Below the pieces are notes generated by a model. The model was not told the origin of the DNA. It saw only the letters and a list, made by a program, of their open reading frames with translations, and did no database searches. Shown piece after piece: positions 33,587-42,640 of a stretch of DNA of 64,000 nucleotides (positions are counted from its first letter, which is position 1; each line of letters begins with the position of its first letter). Source of the DNA: Spirosoma luteum DSM 19990 (GTDB lineage: Bacteria > Bacteroidota > Bacteroidia > Cytophagales > Spirosomataceae); assembly GCF_000374065.1 (NCBI RefSeq), contig NZ_KB893245.1:744001-808000 (forward strand), given 5' to 3'. The position numbers and the translations under genes are program-made.

Positions 33587-36289
33587 ATGTATAATCCGAT
33601 TTCTACGTACCGGTTTCAGTTCAACAAAGATTTTACGCTTACCCACCTTGATGCCTTGTTGCCTTACCTGCAAAAGTTAGGCATCAAAACCGTTTACGCA
33701 TCGCCCATTTTTACGGCAACACCCGGGAGTTCGCACGGCTACGACAACGTCGATCCCACACGCATCAATCCGGAAATAGGCACCCAGGAGCAACTTAGCG
33801 CCATCAGTGGACGGTTGCGGGAATTGGGCATGGGCTGGTTGCAGGATATTGTGCCCAACCACATGGCTTATCATCCTGACAACGTCTGGCTGATGGATAT
33901 GCTGGAGAAAGGGATGTTCTCACGCTTCAGCCAGTTTTTTGAGACCGCTTTATCCAGCTCATTCTTTCAGGGTCGCATTATGGCACCGTTTCTGCCGGAA
34001 TCCCTGGACGATACGATGCAGGATGGCAAACTAACCATCGACTATGACGACTCCCGCTTCGTACTCAAAGTAAGCGGAAACGTGCTACCGATAAAGCCAA
34101 CATCGTATACAACGGTTTTACAGGCTACGGCCATCCCACAAAATGACGCCATAAAACAACTTCTGGCTGAACTGGATCGACTTCAGTACACCGACGAGCC
34201 GAAGGAATATGCACTTGCCTGGGATGAGGTACGATTGCAGCTGGCATCGCTGGTTAATACGCCATTGATTGAGGAATACCTAAGGGATTGTTTACGGGTA
34301 CTTAACGCCGACGTGACCCGGTTGCGTCCGATTGTCGACGAGCAGCATTACCGATTCTGTACTGAGCCAGAATCCCGTCAGGAAATGAATTACCGCCGTT
34401 TTTTCACCATCAATGGCCTGATTTGCCTGAACATGCGCGACGAAACAACTTTTCAGCATGTGCATGCCCTGACGAAAAATCTGGTCGACGAATCTGTATT
34501 CCAGGGACTACGCATTGACCATGTCGATGGGCTGTTCGACCCGACGCAGTATCTTCAGCAATTGCGCAACCTGGTGGGAGAGGAAACTTACATCGTCGTG
34601 GAGAAAATCCTGCACGACAATGAAGACCTGCCCAAGTCATGGCCCATAGAAGGAACATCGGGCTACGATTTCCTGGCGATGGTGAACAACATGCTGACCA
34701 ACGGTGATAGTGAAAAGGCGTTTGTGGATTTTTACCATCAGTTAATCGGGTCAGACACGTCCCTGCAAGACCGTATCCGCTATCGGAAATCGTACTTTCT
34801 GGCGCAGTACATGGGTGGTGAACTCGGCAATCTGTACCACTATTTTCTGGCCATGAATTTGGCCGATGAGCCCGACGTCGAAATTCTGAAAGCGGGCGAA
34901 CTGAAGTTTGCCATTGGCGAGTTACTGGTCGAGTGCCCCGTTTATCGGTACTATGGTAAGCAGTTTCCGTTGCCGGACGAGGAGGCTACCGTTATCCGGA
35001 AACTGCTTAAAAACATCCGGCAGAACAACCCGACCATCGAAACGGCCGTTAACGTGCTGGAAACGGCGCTGATAAACAAGCCCCCGGTGGCCGACGCGGA
35101 TTATAACGAGCGGGCACTGCGTTTTTACCAGCGACTGATGCAGTTTTCGGGACCACTGATGGCAAAGGGAGTGGAGGATACGCTGATGTATACCTACAAC
35201 AGTTTCATTGGGCATAATGAAGTGGGTGATTCGCCGGAGCGGTTCGGCATGTCGGTTGATGCGTTTCATCGGGCCATGCAATCCCGGCAGGAGCACTGGC
35301 CACTGGCACAGAACACTACGGCTACCCACGATACCAAACGGGGTGAAGATGTGCGGGCGCGGCTCAACGTACTGACGGATCTGGCCGATGAGTGGCTACC
35401 GGAAGTGCAGCACTGGCAGCAACTGACCAGTGCCGTAAGGGGCGAACTGGACTGCAATGATGAATACCTGATTTACCAGAACCTGCTGGGGGCGTACCCC
35501 ATGCCGGGGCAGTATGAGGACGACTTTCCGAACCGGTTTCGTCTGTATCTGGAGAAAGCGTTTCAGGAAGCCAAGCGACATACGACCGGCTGGGCTATTG
35601 ACGAAAGCTACCACGCAGACATCCGGGCCTTCACCGATTATATACTGGATAAAAAAGGTCCCTTCTGGGCACGTTTTCAGGTATTCCAGCAGGAAATAGC
35701 CGATTTCGGAGTGGTCAATTCGCTGGCACAGGTACTGCTGAAACTTACCTGTCCTGGTGTGCCCGATGTGTATCAGGGAAGCGAAGGCTGGGACCTGAGC
35801 CTGGTTGATCCCGATAACCGCCGACCGGTTGACTATGCCAGGCGACAACAGTGGCTGGACGAGTTTGCCGGGGAAGTATCCGCAGACCGTCTGGACGATT
35901 TATGGGAAAATCGATTCGACAGCCGTATAAAATTATGGCTGACTCACCAGCTCCTGCGTGAGCGGCAACAGAATCCCACCCTGTTTGCCAAAGGGCAGTA
36001 CATCCCTCTGGCCGTACAAGGAGAGTACGCTAAACACATCATCGCCTTCGCCCGCCAGCACGAGCACGACTGGGAGGTGGTAGTTGCCCCCTTGCACACG
36101 GCACAACTATGCCGCCAACAGGGTACCGACATCCGCTCCCTCGACTGGAAAAACACCCAAATCCTGCTACCCGACAGCGCACCAGATATGTGGACCAACC
36201 AGCTAACCGGCGCAACGGGTAACGGTAAGAAGATTTCTATACAGACACTACTGGAAAAACTTCCGGTAGCGTTGCTGCGTCTGGGGTAA
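33587..36289 (+). CDS. treY: Malto-oligosyltrehalose synthase
   Basis: TreY isomerises the reducing-end alpha-1,4 bond of maltodextrins to alpha,alpha-1,1. The 900-residue protein opens STYRFQFNKDFT and has YASPIFTATPGSSHGYD, DIVPNHMAY, the nucleophile in GLRIDHVDGLFD and the acid in YIVVEKILHDNEDLP. KGVEDTLMYTYN and PGVPDVYQGSE are also family hallmarks. The length is within the TreY range (700-950). It follows treZ by one base and is ended by the hairpin at 36310-36349. The enzyme is cytoplasmic. Confidence 0.96.
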   Translation: MYNPISTYRFQFNKDFTLTHLDALLPYLQKLGIKTVYASPIFTATPGSSHGYDNVDPTRINPEIGTQEQLSAISGRLRELGMGWLQDIVPNHMAYHPDNVWLMDMLEKGMFSRFSQFFETALSSSFFQGRIMAPFLPESLDDTMQDGKLTIDYDDSRFVLKVSGNVLPIKPTSYTTVLQATAIPQNDAIKQLLAELDRLQYTDEPKEYALAWDEVRLQLASLVNTPLIEEYLRDCLRVLNADVTRLRPIVDEQHYRFCTEPESRQEMNYRRFFTINGLICLNMRDETTFQHVHALTKNLVDESVFQGLRIDHVDGLFDPTQYLQQLRNLVGEETYIVVEKILHDNEDLPKSWPIEGTSGYDFLAMVNNMLTNGDSEKAFVDFYHQLIGSDTSLQDRIRYRKSYFLAQYMGGELGNLYHYFLAMNLADEPDVEILKAGELKFAIGELLVECPVYRYYGKQFPLPDEEATVIRKLLKNIRQNNPTIETAVNVLETALINKPPVADADYNERALRFYQRLMQFSGPLMAKGVEDTLMYTYNSFIGHNEVGDSPERFGMSVDAFHRAMQSRQEHWPLAQNTTATHDTKRGEDVRARLNVLTDLADEWLPEVQHWQQLTSAVRGELDCNDEYLIYQNLLGAYPMPGQYEDDFPNRFRLYLEKAFQEAKRHTTGWAIDESYHADIRAFTDYILDKKGPFWARFQVFQQEIADFGVVNSLAQVLLKLTCPGVPDVYQGSEGWDLSLVDPDNRRPVDYARRQQWLDEFAGEVSADRLDDLWENRFDSRIKLWLTHQLLRERQQNPTLFAKGQYIPLAVQGEYAKHIIAFARQHEHDWEVVVAPLHTAQLCRQQGTDIRSLDWKNTQILLPDSAPDMWTNQLTGATGNGKKISIQTLLEKLPVALLRLG

Positions 36290-36309
36290 ATGTGCCTTTT
36301 CGATTACGT

Positions 36310-36349
36310 ACACGAAAGCCGACTTCTATTCAGGAGTCGGCTTTCGTGT
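36310..36349. terminator. Bidirectional terminator between treY and carB
   Basis: Perfect 15-bp arms (36310-36324 and 36335-36349) around a 10-base loop, with short A and T runs flanking. It lies 20 bases past the treY stop and 11 bases past the carB stop on the other strand. Confidence 0.85.
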
Positions 36350-36359
36350 TTAAGTCGCG

Positions 36360-39236
36360 CTACCGGCTCAGGTACAGGTTTCGTTCAGAATATACCTGCT
36401 GGAAATAATCGTCGGTGAGGTCGTCGATGAAATAGATTCCCTCCCCGGTCGATTTCATTTCCGGGCCGAGTTCTTTGTTAACGTTTGGGAATTTGTTGAA
36501 CGAGAAGACCGGAATCTTGATTGCATACCCCTTTTTGACGGGCTTGAAATCGAAGTCCTTTACCTTTTTGTCGCCCAGCATCACTTTTGTGGCGTAGTTA
36601 ACGTACGGCTCCTGGTAAGCTTTGCAGATAAACGGTACGGTGCGACTGGCCCGTGGGTTGGCTTCGATAATATACACCTTTTCGTCTTTGATGGCGAACT
36701 GGATGTTAATCAGCCCAACGGTTCTCAGGGCAACGGCAATCTTTCTGGTGTGTTCCTCAATTTGACGAATCACATCATCGCTCAGGTCGAAGGTGGGTAG
36801 TACGGCGTACGAATCACCTGAGTGGATACCCGCCGGTTCGATGTGCTCCATGATACCGATGATGTACACATCTTCCCCATCGCAGATAGCGTCAGCTTCG
36901 GCTTCGATAGCGTTTTCCAGGAAGTGATCGAGCAGGATGTTATTGTCAGGAATATCCTGCAAAATTTTCATCACGTGTTGCTCCAGTTCCTCTTCGTTAA
37001 TCACGATTTTCATGCTTTGTCCACCCAGCACGTAGCTTGGGCGGACCAGCAGCGGGAAGCCCAGTTCCCGCGACAGTTCGATGGCTCCTTCGGATTCCCG
37101 AACGGTACCGAATTTTGGGTACGGAATATCCAGGTCGCGCAGCAGGCCCGAAAAACGGCCCCGGTCTTCGGCCAGGTCGAGCGCATCCCAACTCGTACCA
37201 ATGATTTTGATACCGTAACGAGTCAGTTTCTCCGCCATTTTCAGCGCCGTTTGGCCACCCAACTGCACGATGACTCCTTCGGGTTGTTCGTGCATGATAA
37301 TGGCGTGAACGTGCTCCCAGAATACCGGCTCGAAGTACAATTTATCGGCAATGTCGGGGTCAGTCGAAACCGTTTCCGGATTGCAGTTAATCATAATCGT
37401 TTCGTACCCCGCTTCTTTAGCCGCCAGCACGCCGTGTACGCAGGAATAGTCGAACTCGATGCCCTGCCCGATGCGGTTTGGCCCTGAACCAAGCACGACA
37501 ATTTTTTTGCGGTTGCTCCGAATCGACTCATTACCGGGCAGGTCGGAAACGGGTTCGGGCCGGTCCTGCGTAATGGGCAGCTGGTTATTAAAGGTTGAGT
37601 AATAATAAGGCGTCTGGGCCTCAAATTCAGCCGCGCAGGTATCCACGCATTTGAACACCCGCCGGATGTTGTGGTCCTGCCGGAAGTTGTAAATCTTGCT
37701 TTCTTTTACCTGGAGCAAATGCGCCAGCTGCCGGTCGGCGTATCCTTTCTGCTTGGCAATGCGCAGGAGTTCGGGGGGGAGGTCTTCCAGATCGTACTGC
37801 TGGATTTCACGCTCCAGTTCAATCAACTCCTCAATCTGGTGCAAAAACCAGGGGTCAATTTTGGTGAGTTGCTGGATAGTACGGAAGGACATCCCCGCTT
37901 TAAATGCATCGTAAATATGAAACAACCGGTTCCAGCTTGGGTGTTGCAGACTCTCGGTCAGGGCAACGCGGTCGGTTAGTTCGCGGCCATCGGCACCCAG
38001 CCCGTTGCGCCGGATTTCGAGGCTCTGACAGGCTTTTTGCAGGGCTTCCTGAAAGTTTCGGCCAATGCCCATCGCTTCGCCCACCGATTTCATCTGCAGG
38101 CCCAGGGAGCGGTCTGCACCCGGAAATTTGTCGAAGTTCCAGCGGGGTACCTTTACGATGACGTAATCGATAGCCGGTTCAAAGAAAGCCGAAGTAGTAC
38201 CCGTAATGGGGTTCATCAACTCATCCAGGTTATACCCGACCGCCATTTTGGCCGCAATCTTGGCAATGGGGTAACCCGTTGCTTTGGAGGCCAAAGCCGA
38301 TGAACGACTCACCCGGGGATTCACTTCAATGACAATGATATCGTCGGTTTGTGGATTAACCGAAAACTGAATGTTACACCCCCCCGCAAACTGCCCGATA
38401 CCACTCATTACGGTAATGGATAAGTCGCGCATTTTCTGGTACAACGTATCGGGCAGGGTCATGGCCGGGGCCACCGTAATACTGTCGCCGGTATGGATAC
38501 CCATCGGGTCGAAGTTCTCGATGGAGCAGATGATGATGAAGTTGCCGTTGTTGTCGCGCAACAGTTCCAGTTCATATTCTTTCCACCCCATTACGCTTTG
38601 CTCCACCAGTACCTCATGGACCGGCGATGCGTGTAAGCCATGCGTAAGGGCTTTGTCGAACTCTTCGGGTGTGTTCACGAATCCCCCCCCCGTACCGCCG
38701 AGCGTAAACGACGGTCGGATGACGAGTGGGAAACCAATTTCCTGCGCGATTTCCTTGCCTTCTAGAAATGACCGGGCCGTGCGGCCTTCGCAAACACCCG
38801 CGCCAAGCTGGAGCATAAGCAGGCGGAATTTCTCCCGGTCTTCGGTCGTTTCGATGGCCTTGATGTCTACCCCGATAATCTGCACGTTGTACTTGGCCCA
38901 GATGCCCACTTTCTCGCAGTCGATAGCCAGGTTAAGGGCCGTTTGGCCGCCCATCGTTGGCAATACTGCGTCGATAGGACGCCCCATTTCCTGATGTTTC
39001 TTCAGGATTTCGACGATGGATTTCTTCTCTAGTGGCAGCAGGTACACGTAATCGGCGTTGATAGGGTCGGTCATGATGGTGGCCGGATTGGAATTGATCA
39101 ACGATACTTCGATACCTTCTTCCCGAATAGAGCGGGCGGCTTGGGAGCCGGCATAATCGAACTCACAGGCTTGCCCGATAACAATGGGGCCGGACCCAAT
39201 AATCAGAACGGAACGGATATTCGTGTTTTTAGGCAT
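36360..39236 (-). CDS. carB: Carbamoyl-phosphate synthase large subunit, short form
   Basis: CarB makes carbamoyl phosphate from bicarbonate, ammonia (from CarA) and two ATP, for pyrimidine and arginine synthesis. Both halves are present: SVLIIGSGPIVIGQACEFDY at the N-terminus and the second half with VVLGSGPNRIGQGIEFDYS, each with an ATP-grasp domain. The protein has 958 residues against about 1,073 in E. coli; the sequence stops soon after KGYAIKIPVFSFNKFPNV, so the C-terminal MGS-like allosteric domain (UMP/IMP/ornithine) is missing. This short form is, to my knowledge, usual in Cytophagales. carA is not in the window. Confidence 0.95.
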   Translation of the reverse strand: MPKNTNIRSVLIIGSGPIVIGQACEFDYAGSQAARSIREEGIEVSLINSNPATIMTDPINADYVYLLPLEKKSIVEILKKHQEMGRPIDAVLPTMGGQTALNLAIDCEKVGIWAKYNVQIIGVDIKAIETTEDREKFRLLMLQLGAGVCEGRTARSFLEGKEIAQEIGFPLVIRPSFTLGGTGGGFVNTPEEFDKALTHGLHASPVHEVLVEQSVMGWKEYELELLRDNNGNFIIICSIENFDPMGIHTGDSITVAPAMTLPDTLYQKMRDLSITVMSGIGQFAGGCNIQFSVNPQTDDIIVIEVNPRVSRSSALASKATGYPIAKIAAKMAVGYNLDELMNPITGTTSAFFEPAIDYVIVKVPRWNFDKFPGADRSLGLQMKSVGEAMGIGRNFQEALQKACQSLEIRRNGLGADGRELTDRVALTESLQHPSWNRLFHIYDAFKAGMSFRTIQQLTKIDPWFLHQIEELIELEREIQQYDLEDLPPELLRIAKQKGYADRQLAHLLQVKESKIYNFRQDHNIRRVFKCVDTCAAEFEAQTPYYYSTFNNQLPITQDRPEPVSDLPGNESIRSNRKKIVVLGSGPNRIGQGIEFDYSCVHGVLAAKEAGYETIMINCNPETVSTDPDIADKLYFEPVFWEHVHAIIMHEQPEGVIVQLGGQTALKMAEKLTRYGIKIIGTSWDALDLAEDRGRFSGLLRDLDIPYPKFGTVRESEGAIELSRELGFPLLVRPSYVLGGQSMKIVINEEELEQHVMKILQDIPDNNILLDHFLENAIEAEADAICDGEDVYIIGIMEHIEPAGIHSGDSYAVLPTFDLSDDVIRQIEEHTRKIAVALRTVGLINIQFAIKDEKVYIIEANPRASRTVPFICKAYQEPYVNYATKVMLGDKKVKDFDFKPVKKGYAIKIPVFSFNKFPNVNKELGPEMKSTGEGIYFIDDLTDDYFQQVYSERNLYLSR

Positions 39237-39601
39237 TTTTCAGCGGGACAATGAACCGCACGGGCGGTCCCGAATGACTAGTAGTTCGACTGTAGTAACT
39301 GATAGTCGACAGACTTTCAGGTGGTCAAAAATCCTGCAAAATTAGGATTTTGTCAGGGAACGAAAAAGGAGAACGGTATAATAAAACGGGATAATCAGGA
39401 TTATCGCCCCCAACGGAATTCTTTTGCAGGGGTTACATCGTTGAATCAGGTTCATACCTGTGTAGAATTATCGGGTTACCGGACTGCCGCATTTCTCAGA
39501 CAGAAACCGTTAATTTACCCGTTGGAGAATAAGGGGCTGTTGTAATAAGCTCGATATAGTCTTATTTTTGATTATTCTATTTTTGGTATACGCTAACGTT
39601 T
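39237..39601. other. 365-bp divergent intergenic region upstream of carB
   Basis: On the carB side an 8-bp hairpin (39328-39335 with 39344-39351) is followed, on the minus strand, by a short T run and may act as a weak attenuator. On the other side two exact TATTTTTG boxes (39563-39570 and 39578-39585) match TAnnTTTG just before the gene at 39602. A 74-codon plus-strand frame here (39321-39545) has no recognisable features and is not called. Confidence 0.45.
39578..39585 (+). promoter_or_regulatory. Candidate -7 promoter element for the secreted protein gene
   Basis: TATTTTTG fits TAnnTTTG and ends 17 bases before the ATG at 39602. An identical box lies 15 bases upstream (39563-39570). No -33 TTTG is found at the standard spacing for either, so one may be the real element and the other chance in AT-rich DNA. 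Confidence 0.4.
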
Positions 39602-41038
39602 ATGAATCGTCCTTACCTGTTGTTGCTCGTGTGTGCCGTGGTTAGCTCTCTGGCTGTTACGTGTGTGCGCGATTACCCGTCCACAGACCCTTACAAAGCA
39701 CCCCCAGTTCCTAACCCGCCATCGGGTGGGCTGCCCAGCCAGTCTCAACCTTCCGCGCAAAAACGGCTGTATCTGGACAATGACAAGATTCGGGTCGGTA
39801 TCGACCTCAACGCGGGTGGGGCCATAACATACCTATCGGAGGCTGGCACTACCGTAAACATGGTCAACAACAATGATCTGGGACGGCAAATTCAGACGTC
39901 GCTTTACGCCGGGCCTTACCCCTACAGTATAAATGGAAAGCAACCTGTTTACGAGTGGCGGAACCTGGGCTGGAACCCCGTTCAAACGGGTGATTACTAC
40001 AACCATCCATCCGAGATTGTTAGTTACCAGCAGACGCAGAATACCATTTACGTCAAAACGATTCCCCTAATATGGCCTTTGTTCAACGAACCTGCCGACT
40101 GTGTGATGGAGCATTGGATGGAACTGAAAGGGAACACGATTCATGTTCGCAGCCGACTTACCGTGAACCGGGCCGACACCACGCAGTATGAATCCCGAAC
40201 GCAGGAGGCTCCCTGCGTGTACCTGAATGGTCCTTACTACCGCTTCGTTACCTACGGTGGTGCCAGTCCCTTTACAAATGGTACCGTATCCGAATTTACC
40301 GACCGGGATGTCATAAACCGCTTTGGCAGCGAAAACTGGATTGCCTTGCTAAATGTCGATGGGCGGGGTGTAGGCATCTACAAACCCAACGAAGTTCGTT
40401 TTGCGTCGGGCGGTTTTGGTACAAACCCCCGGTCGGGTGGGGAATTTGATGTGTCGTCAGGTTACATCAACAGCCAGCCCTTTCTGCTCATCGACCACAA
40501 CGGAGTTCATGAGTTTGAGTATACGCTGGTAGTCGGTAGTCTGAACGATATCCGGCAGTTTGCCTACGCGCAGCCCCGTCCACCCACTGGCCCGACCTAC
40601 AAGTTTACCAATGACCGGCTGGGTTGGTACTTCGTGAACACCCGCGACCAGGGATGGCCCGTACGGGGGGAGATGGTGGTTCGTTGGTACCGGGCGGATT
40701 CGACAAAGAATGATTTCCGGGTTATCAGCCCGCTTTCGTTCTGGAGGTCGACCGATGTGTCAAAAATTTACCTGGACGCAGCCTTTCAGACTAAAGGGAC
40801 GGTAGCCCGGCTCTCCTGGCGAAAATTTGATGAAGTCGACTTCTTTGATGTTCCGGACCGGTACGTTGATTTTCCCATTGTAGGTGATGGACAGTACCGT
40901 ACCTACGAAATAAATACCAGTCAACTAGGGGGTTGGGACGGGATAATTACGCAGATTTCGTTTAAAAGCCCCGGTAGTCAGAATCAGTTTGAAAAAGGTT
41001 CGGTACTGCGCCTTCGGGGTGTAACGGCGTCGAAGTAG
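39602..41038 (+). CDS. Secreted protein of unknown function, possible carbohydrate-active
   Basis: The 478-residue protein has an N-terminal signal (LLLLVCAVVSSLAVTC) and a proline-rich linker (about 27-52). Cys21 could be lipidated, but the Thr before it is not typical of a lipobox. The rest is beta-rich: YLDNDKIRVGIDLNAGGAIT near 57-76 resembles the start of galactose-mutarotase-like or glycoside-hydrolase-accessory folds, and the last 110 residues look like a carbohydrate-binding beta-sandwich (FRVISPLSFWRS, KIYLDAAFQTKG). No catalytic motif is recognised. It is monocistronic. Confidence 0.75.
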   Translation: MNRPYLLLLVCAVVSSLAVTCVRDYPSTDPYKAPPVPNPPSGGLPSQSQPSAQKRLYLDNDKIRVGIDLNAGGAITYLSEAGTTVNMVNNNDLGRQIQTSLYAGPYPYSINGKQPVYEWRNLGWNPVQTGDYYNHPSEIVSYQQTQNTIYVKTIPLIWPLFNEPADCVMEHWMELKGNTIHVRSRLTVNRADTTQYESRTQEAPCVYLNGPYYRFVTYGGASPFTNGTVSEFTDRDVINRFGSENWIALLNVDGRGVGIYKPNEVRFASGGFGTNPRSGGEFDVSSGYINSQPFLLIDHNGVHEFEYTLVVGSLNDIRQFAYAQPRPPTGPTYKFTNDRLGWYFVNTRDQGWPVRGEMVVRWYRADSTKNDFRVISPLSFWRSTDVSKIYLDAAFQTKGTVARLSWRKFDEVDFFDVPDRYVDFPIVGDGQYRTYEINTSQLGGWDGIITQISFKSPGSQNQFEKGSVLRLRGVTASK

Positions 41039-41129
41039 GAAACCGATTTCTGATACGGTTTCTGTAAACAATTCGTTTTCCCCGGAGTTATACGGTTAGT
41101 TTTTTCTCAATTTAACGACTTCAACTAGC

Positions 41130-41579
41130 ATGATTACGAATAAAGAAATTGTCGACGACCTGAACGATCTGGTAAAAATTAATAATGATCGCATGCAGGG
41201 CTACGAGAAAGCCATCGAAGACAACGAAGATCCACAGCTGGATGATCTGTTCCGGCATTACGTCATTCAAAGCCAGGGTTTCCGGAGCCAGTTGGCCGAC
41301 CATATTGTGCGAATCGATGGGCAGGCCGTATCCGATGCTACTTCTACGGACGTATCGAGTAAACTGCACCGCGCCTGGATCGATATTAAATCAGCTCTAA
41401 CCGGCAAAGACCGCGATACTGTTTTGAGCTCGGTTGAGTTCGGCGAAAGTGCCGCTGTGGAAGCGTATGAAGATGCTATCGAAAATGATAACATTCCTGC
41501 TTACATCAAAGAGGATTTGCAGAAGCAGCTATCAGAACTAAAAGCGAGTTACGCTAAAATTAAGTCGATGACGGCTTAA
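41130..41579 (+). CDS. PA2169 family (DUF2383) four-helix-bundle protein
   Basis: The 149-residue protein is all-helical, with the ferritin-like four-helix layout of the PA2169/DUF2383 family: an N-terminal helix with NDLVKINNDRMQGYEKAIED, then SRL-type and RAWIDIKSALTG helices, and GESAAVEAYEDAIEN near 110-124. It has no signal peptide. Members are often stress-related in Bacteroidota and Pseudomonas, with unknown biochemistry. It is followed by a strong bidirectional hairpin. Confidence 0.9.
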   Translation: MITNKEIVDDLNDLVKINNDRMQGYEKAIEDNEDPQLDDLFRHYVIQSQGFRSQLADHIVRIDGQAVSDATSTDVSSKLHRAWIDIKSALTGKDRDTVLSSVEFGESAAVEAYEDAIENDNIPAYIKEDLQKQLSELKASYAKIKSMTA

Positions 41580-41589
41580 TGCCGTTCCA

Positions 41590-41655
41590 GTACATAATTG
41601 AACCGGGGGCTGATACCAGTAAAATGGTCTATCAGCCCCCGGTTCAATTATGTAC
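41590..41655. terminator. Bidirectional terminator with 26-bp perfect arms
   Basis: Bases 41590-41615 and 41630-41655 are exact reverse complements around a 14-base loop that can pair a little further. It lies between the convergent PA2169-family and aldo/keto reductase genes. Confidence 0.85.
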
Positions 41656-41668
41656 CAAAGCAGAATGA

Positions 41669-42532
41669 TTACTTCGGTAATGGCATGTCCTGAAAATCCT
41701 CTTCGGTAAGTGTAATGGTGGCAGCCTGGACGTTTTCTTCCAGGTGCTTTACCGACGATGTACCGGCAATTGGCAACATAACGGGTGACGCTGCGAGTAA
41801 CCAGGCCAGCGCAATCTGATAGTCGGTTGCACCATGCCGGGCGGCTACTTTTTTAATCGCTTCCTCGGCACTTACATTACCGGCATTCAGTGGAAACCAG
41901 GGAATAAAGGCTATGCTATTCTGTTCGCAGTATTTCAGCACGTCATTCCATTTCTGCTCGCCAAAATTGTACATGTTCTGCACTGACACGACCTCGAAGT
42001 ATTTTTTTGCTTCCTCAATCTGGTCGATACTCACTTCCGACAAACCGATGTGCCGGATTTTTCCCGCTTCCTGGGCTTCCTTCAAAAAACCAAGATACTC
42101 ATCGGTAGGTACCTGCGTGTCAAACCGATGCAGTTGATACAGGTCAATCTGGTTTAATCTTAGCCGTTTCAGGCTACCGTTGAGGGCTTCTTCCAGGTGT
42201 TTCCGGCTTCCGTCAACTGGCCATTGATTGGGGCCGGTGCGCAGCAGTGCCCCCTTAGTGCCAATAACCAGACCGGTTGGGTAAGGGTAAAGCGCTTCGG
42301 CGATGAGTTCTTCCGAAACATAGGGACCGTAACTGTCGGCCGTGTCGATAAAGTTTATACCTAAATCCAGGCAGCGTTTCAGCACACGAATGGCCTCATC
42401 GTGGTCTTTGGGTGGCCCCCAGATACCATCGCCAGTCAGGCGCATGGCTCCGTAACTCATCCGGTTAACGGTCATGTCGCCAAGGGTAATGGTACCGGCA
42501 GTTTTAGCGGGTTGTTGTTCAGTAGATTGCAT
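41669..42532 (-). CDS. Aldo/keto reductase
   Basis: The 287-residue TIM-barrel oxidoreductase uses NADPH to reduce aldehydes or ketones. The tetrad is visible: Asp and Tyr in FIDTADSYGPYVSEEL, Lys in VIGTKG, and His in LYQLHRFD. The C-terminal NADPH region is PIAGTSSVKHLEEN. It is closest to the group often called oxidoreductase YdbC/PdxI-like, which reduces pyridoxal in some bacteria, but that role cannot be fixed here. It is a single gene upstream of the tyrA operon. Confidence 0.92.
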   Translation of the reverse strand: MQSTEQQPAKTAGTITLGDMTVNRMSYGAMRLTGDGIWGPPKDHDEAIRVLKRCLDLGINFIDTADSYGPYVSEELIAEALYPYPTGLVIGTKGALLRTGPNQWPVDGSRKHLEEALNGSLKRLRLNQIDLYQLHRFDTQVPTDEYLGFLKEAQEAGKIRHIGLSEVSIDQIEEAKKYFEVVSVQNMYNFGEQKWNDVLKYCEQNSIAFIPWFPLNAGNVSAEEAIKKVAARHGATDYQIALAWLLAASPVMLPIAGTSSVKHLEENVQAATITLTEEDFQDMPLPK

Positions 42533-42640
42533 ACGTGTTTTTGATTGAATCCGTAAGAAACGGGATACAGGACCCCGCTACTCAGTTCTAGTAACAAACA
42601 GAAACCCGCTTTTGTATGTTAAGACGCGTTAAGTTTTCCT

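Noticed and set aside
36822..37487. 221-codon frame antisense to carB
   Set aside because: Fully inside a strongly conserved gene; codon pattern is a shadow of carB.
39321..39545. 74-codon frame upstream of the secreted protein gene
   Set aside because: Covers an AT-rich hairpin and has no recognisable domain or signal; judged non-coding.
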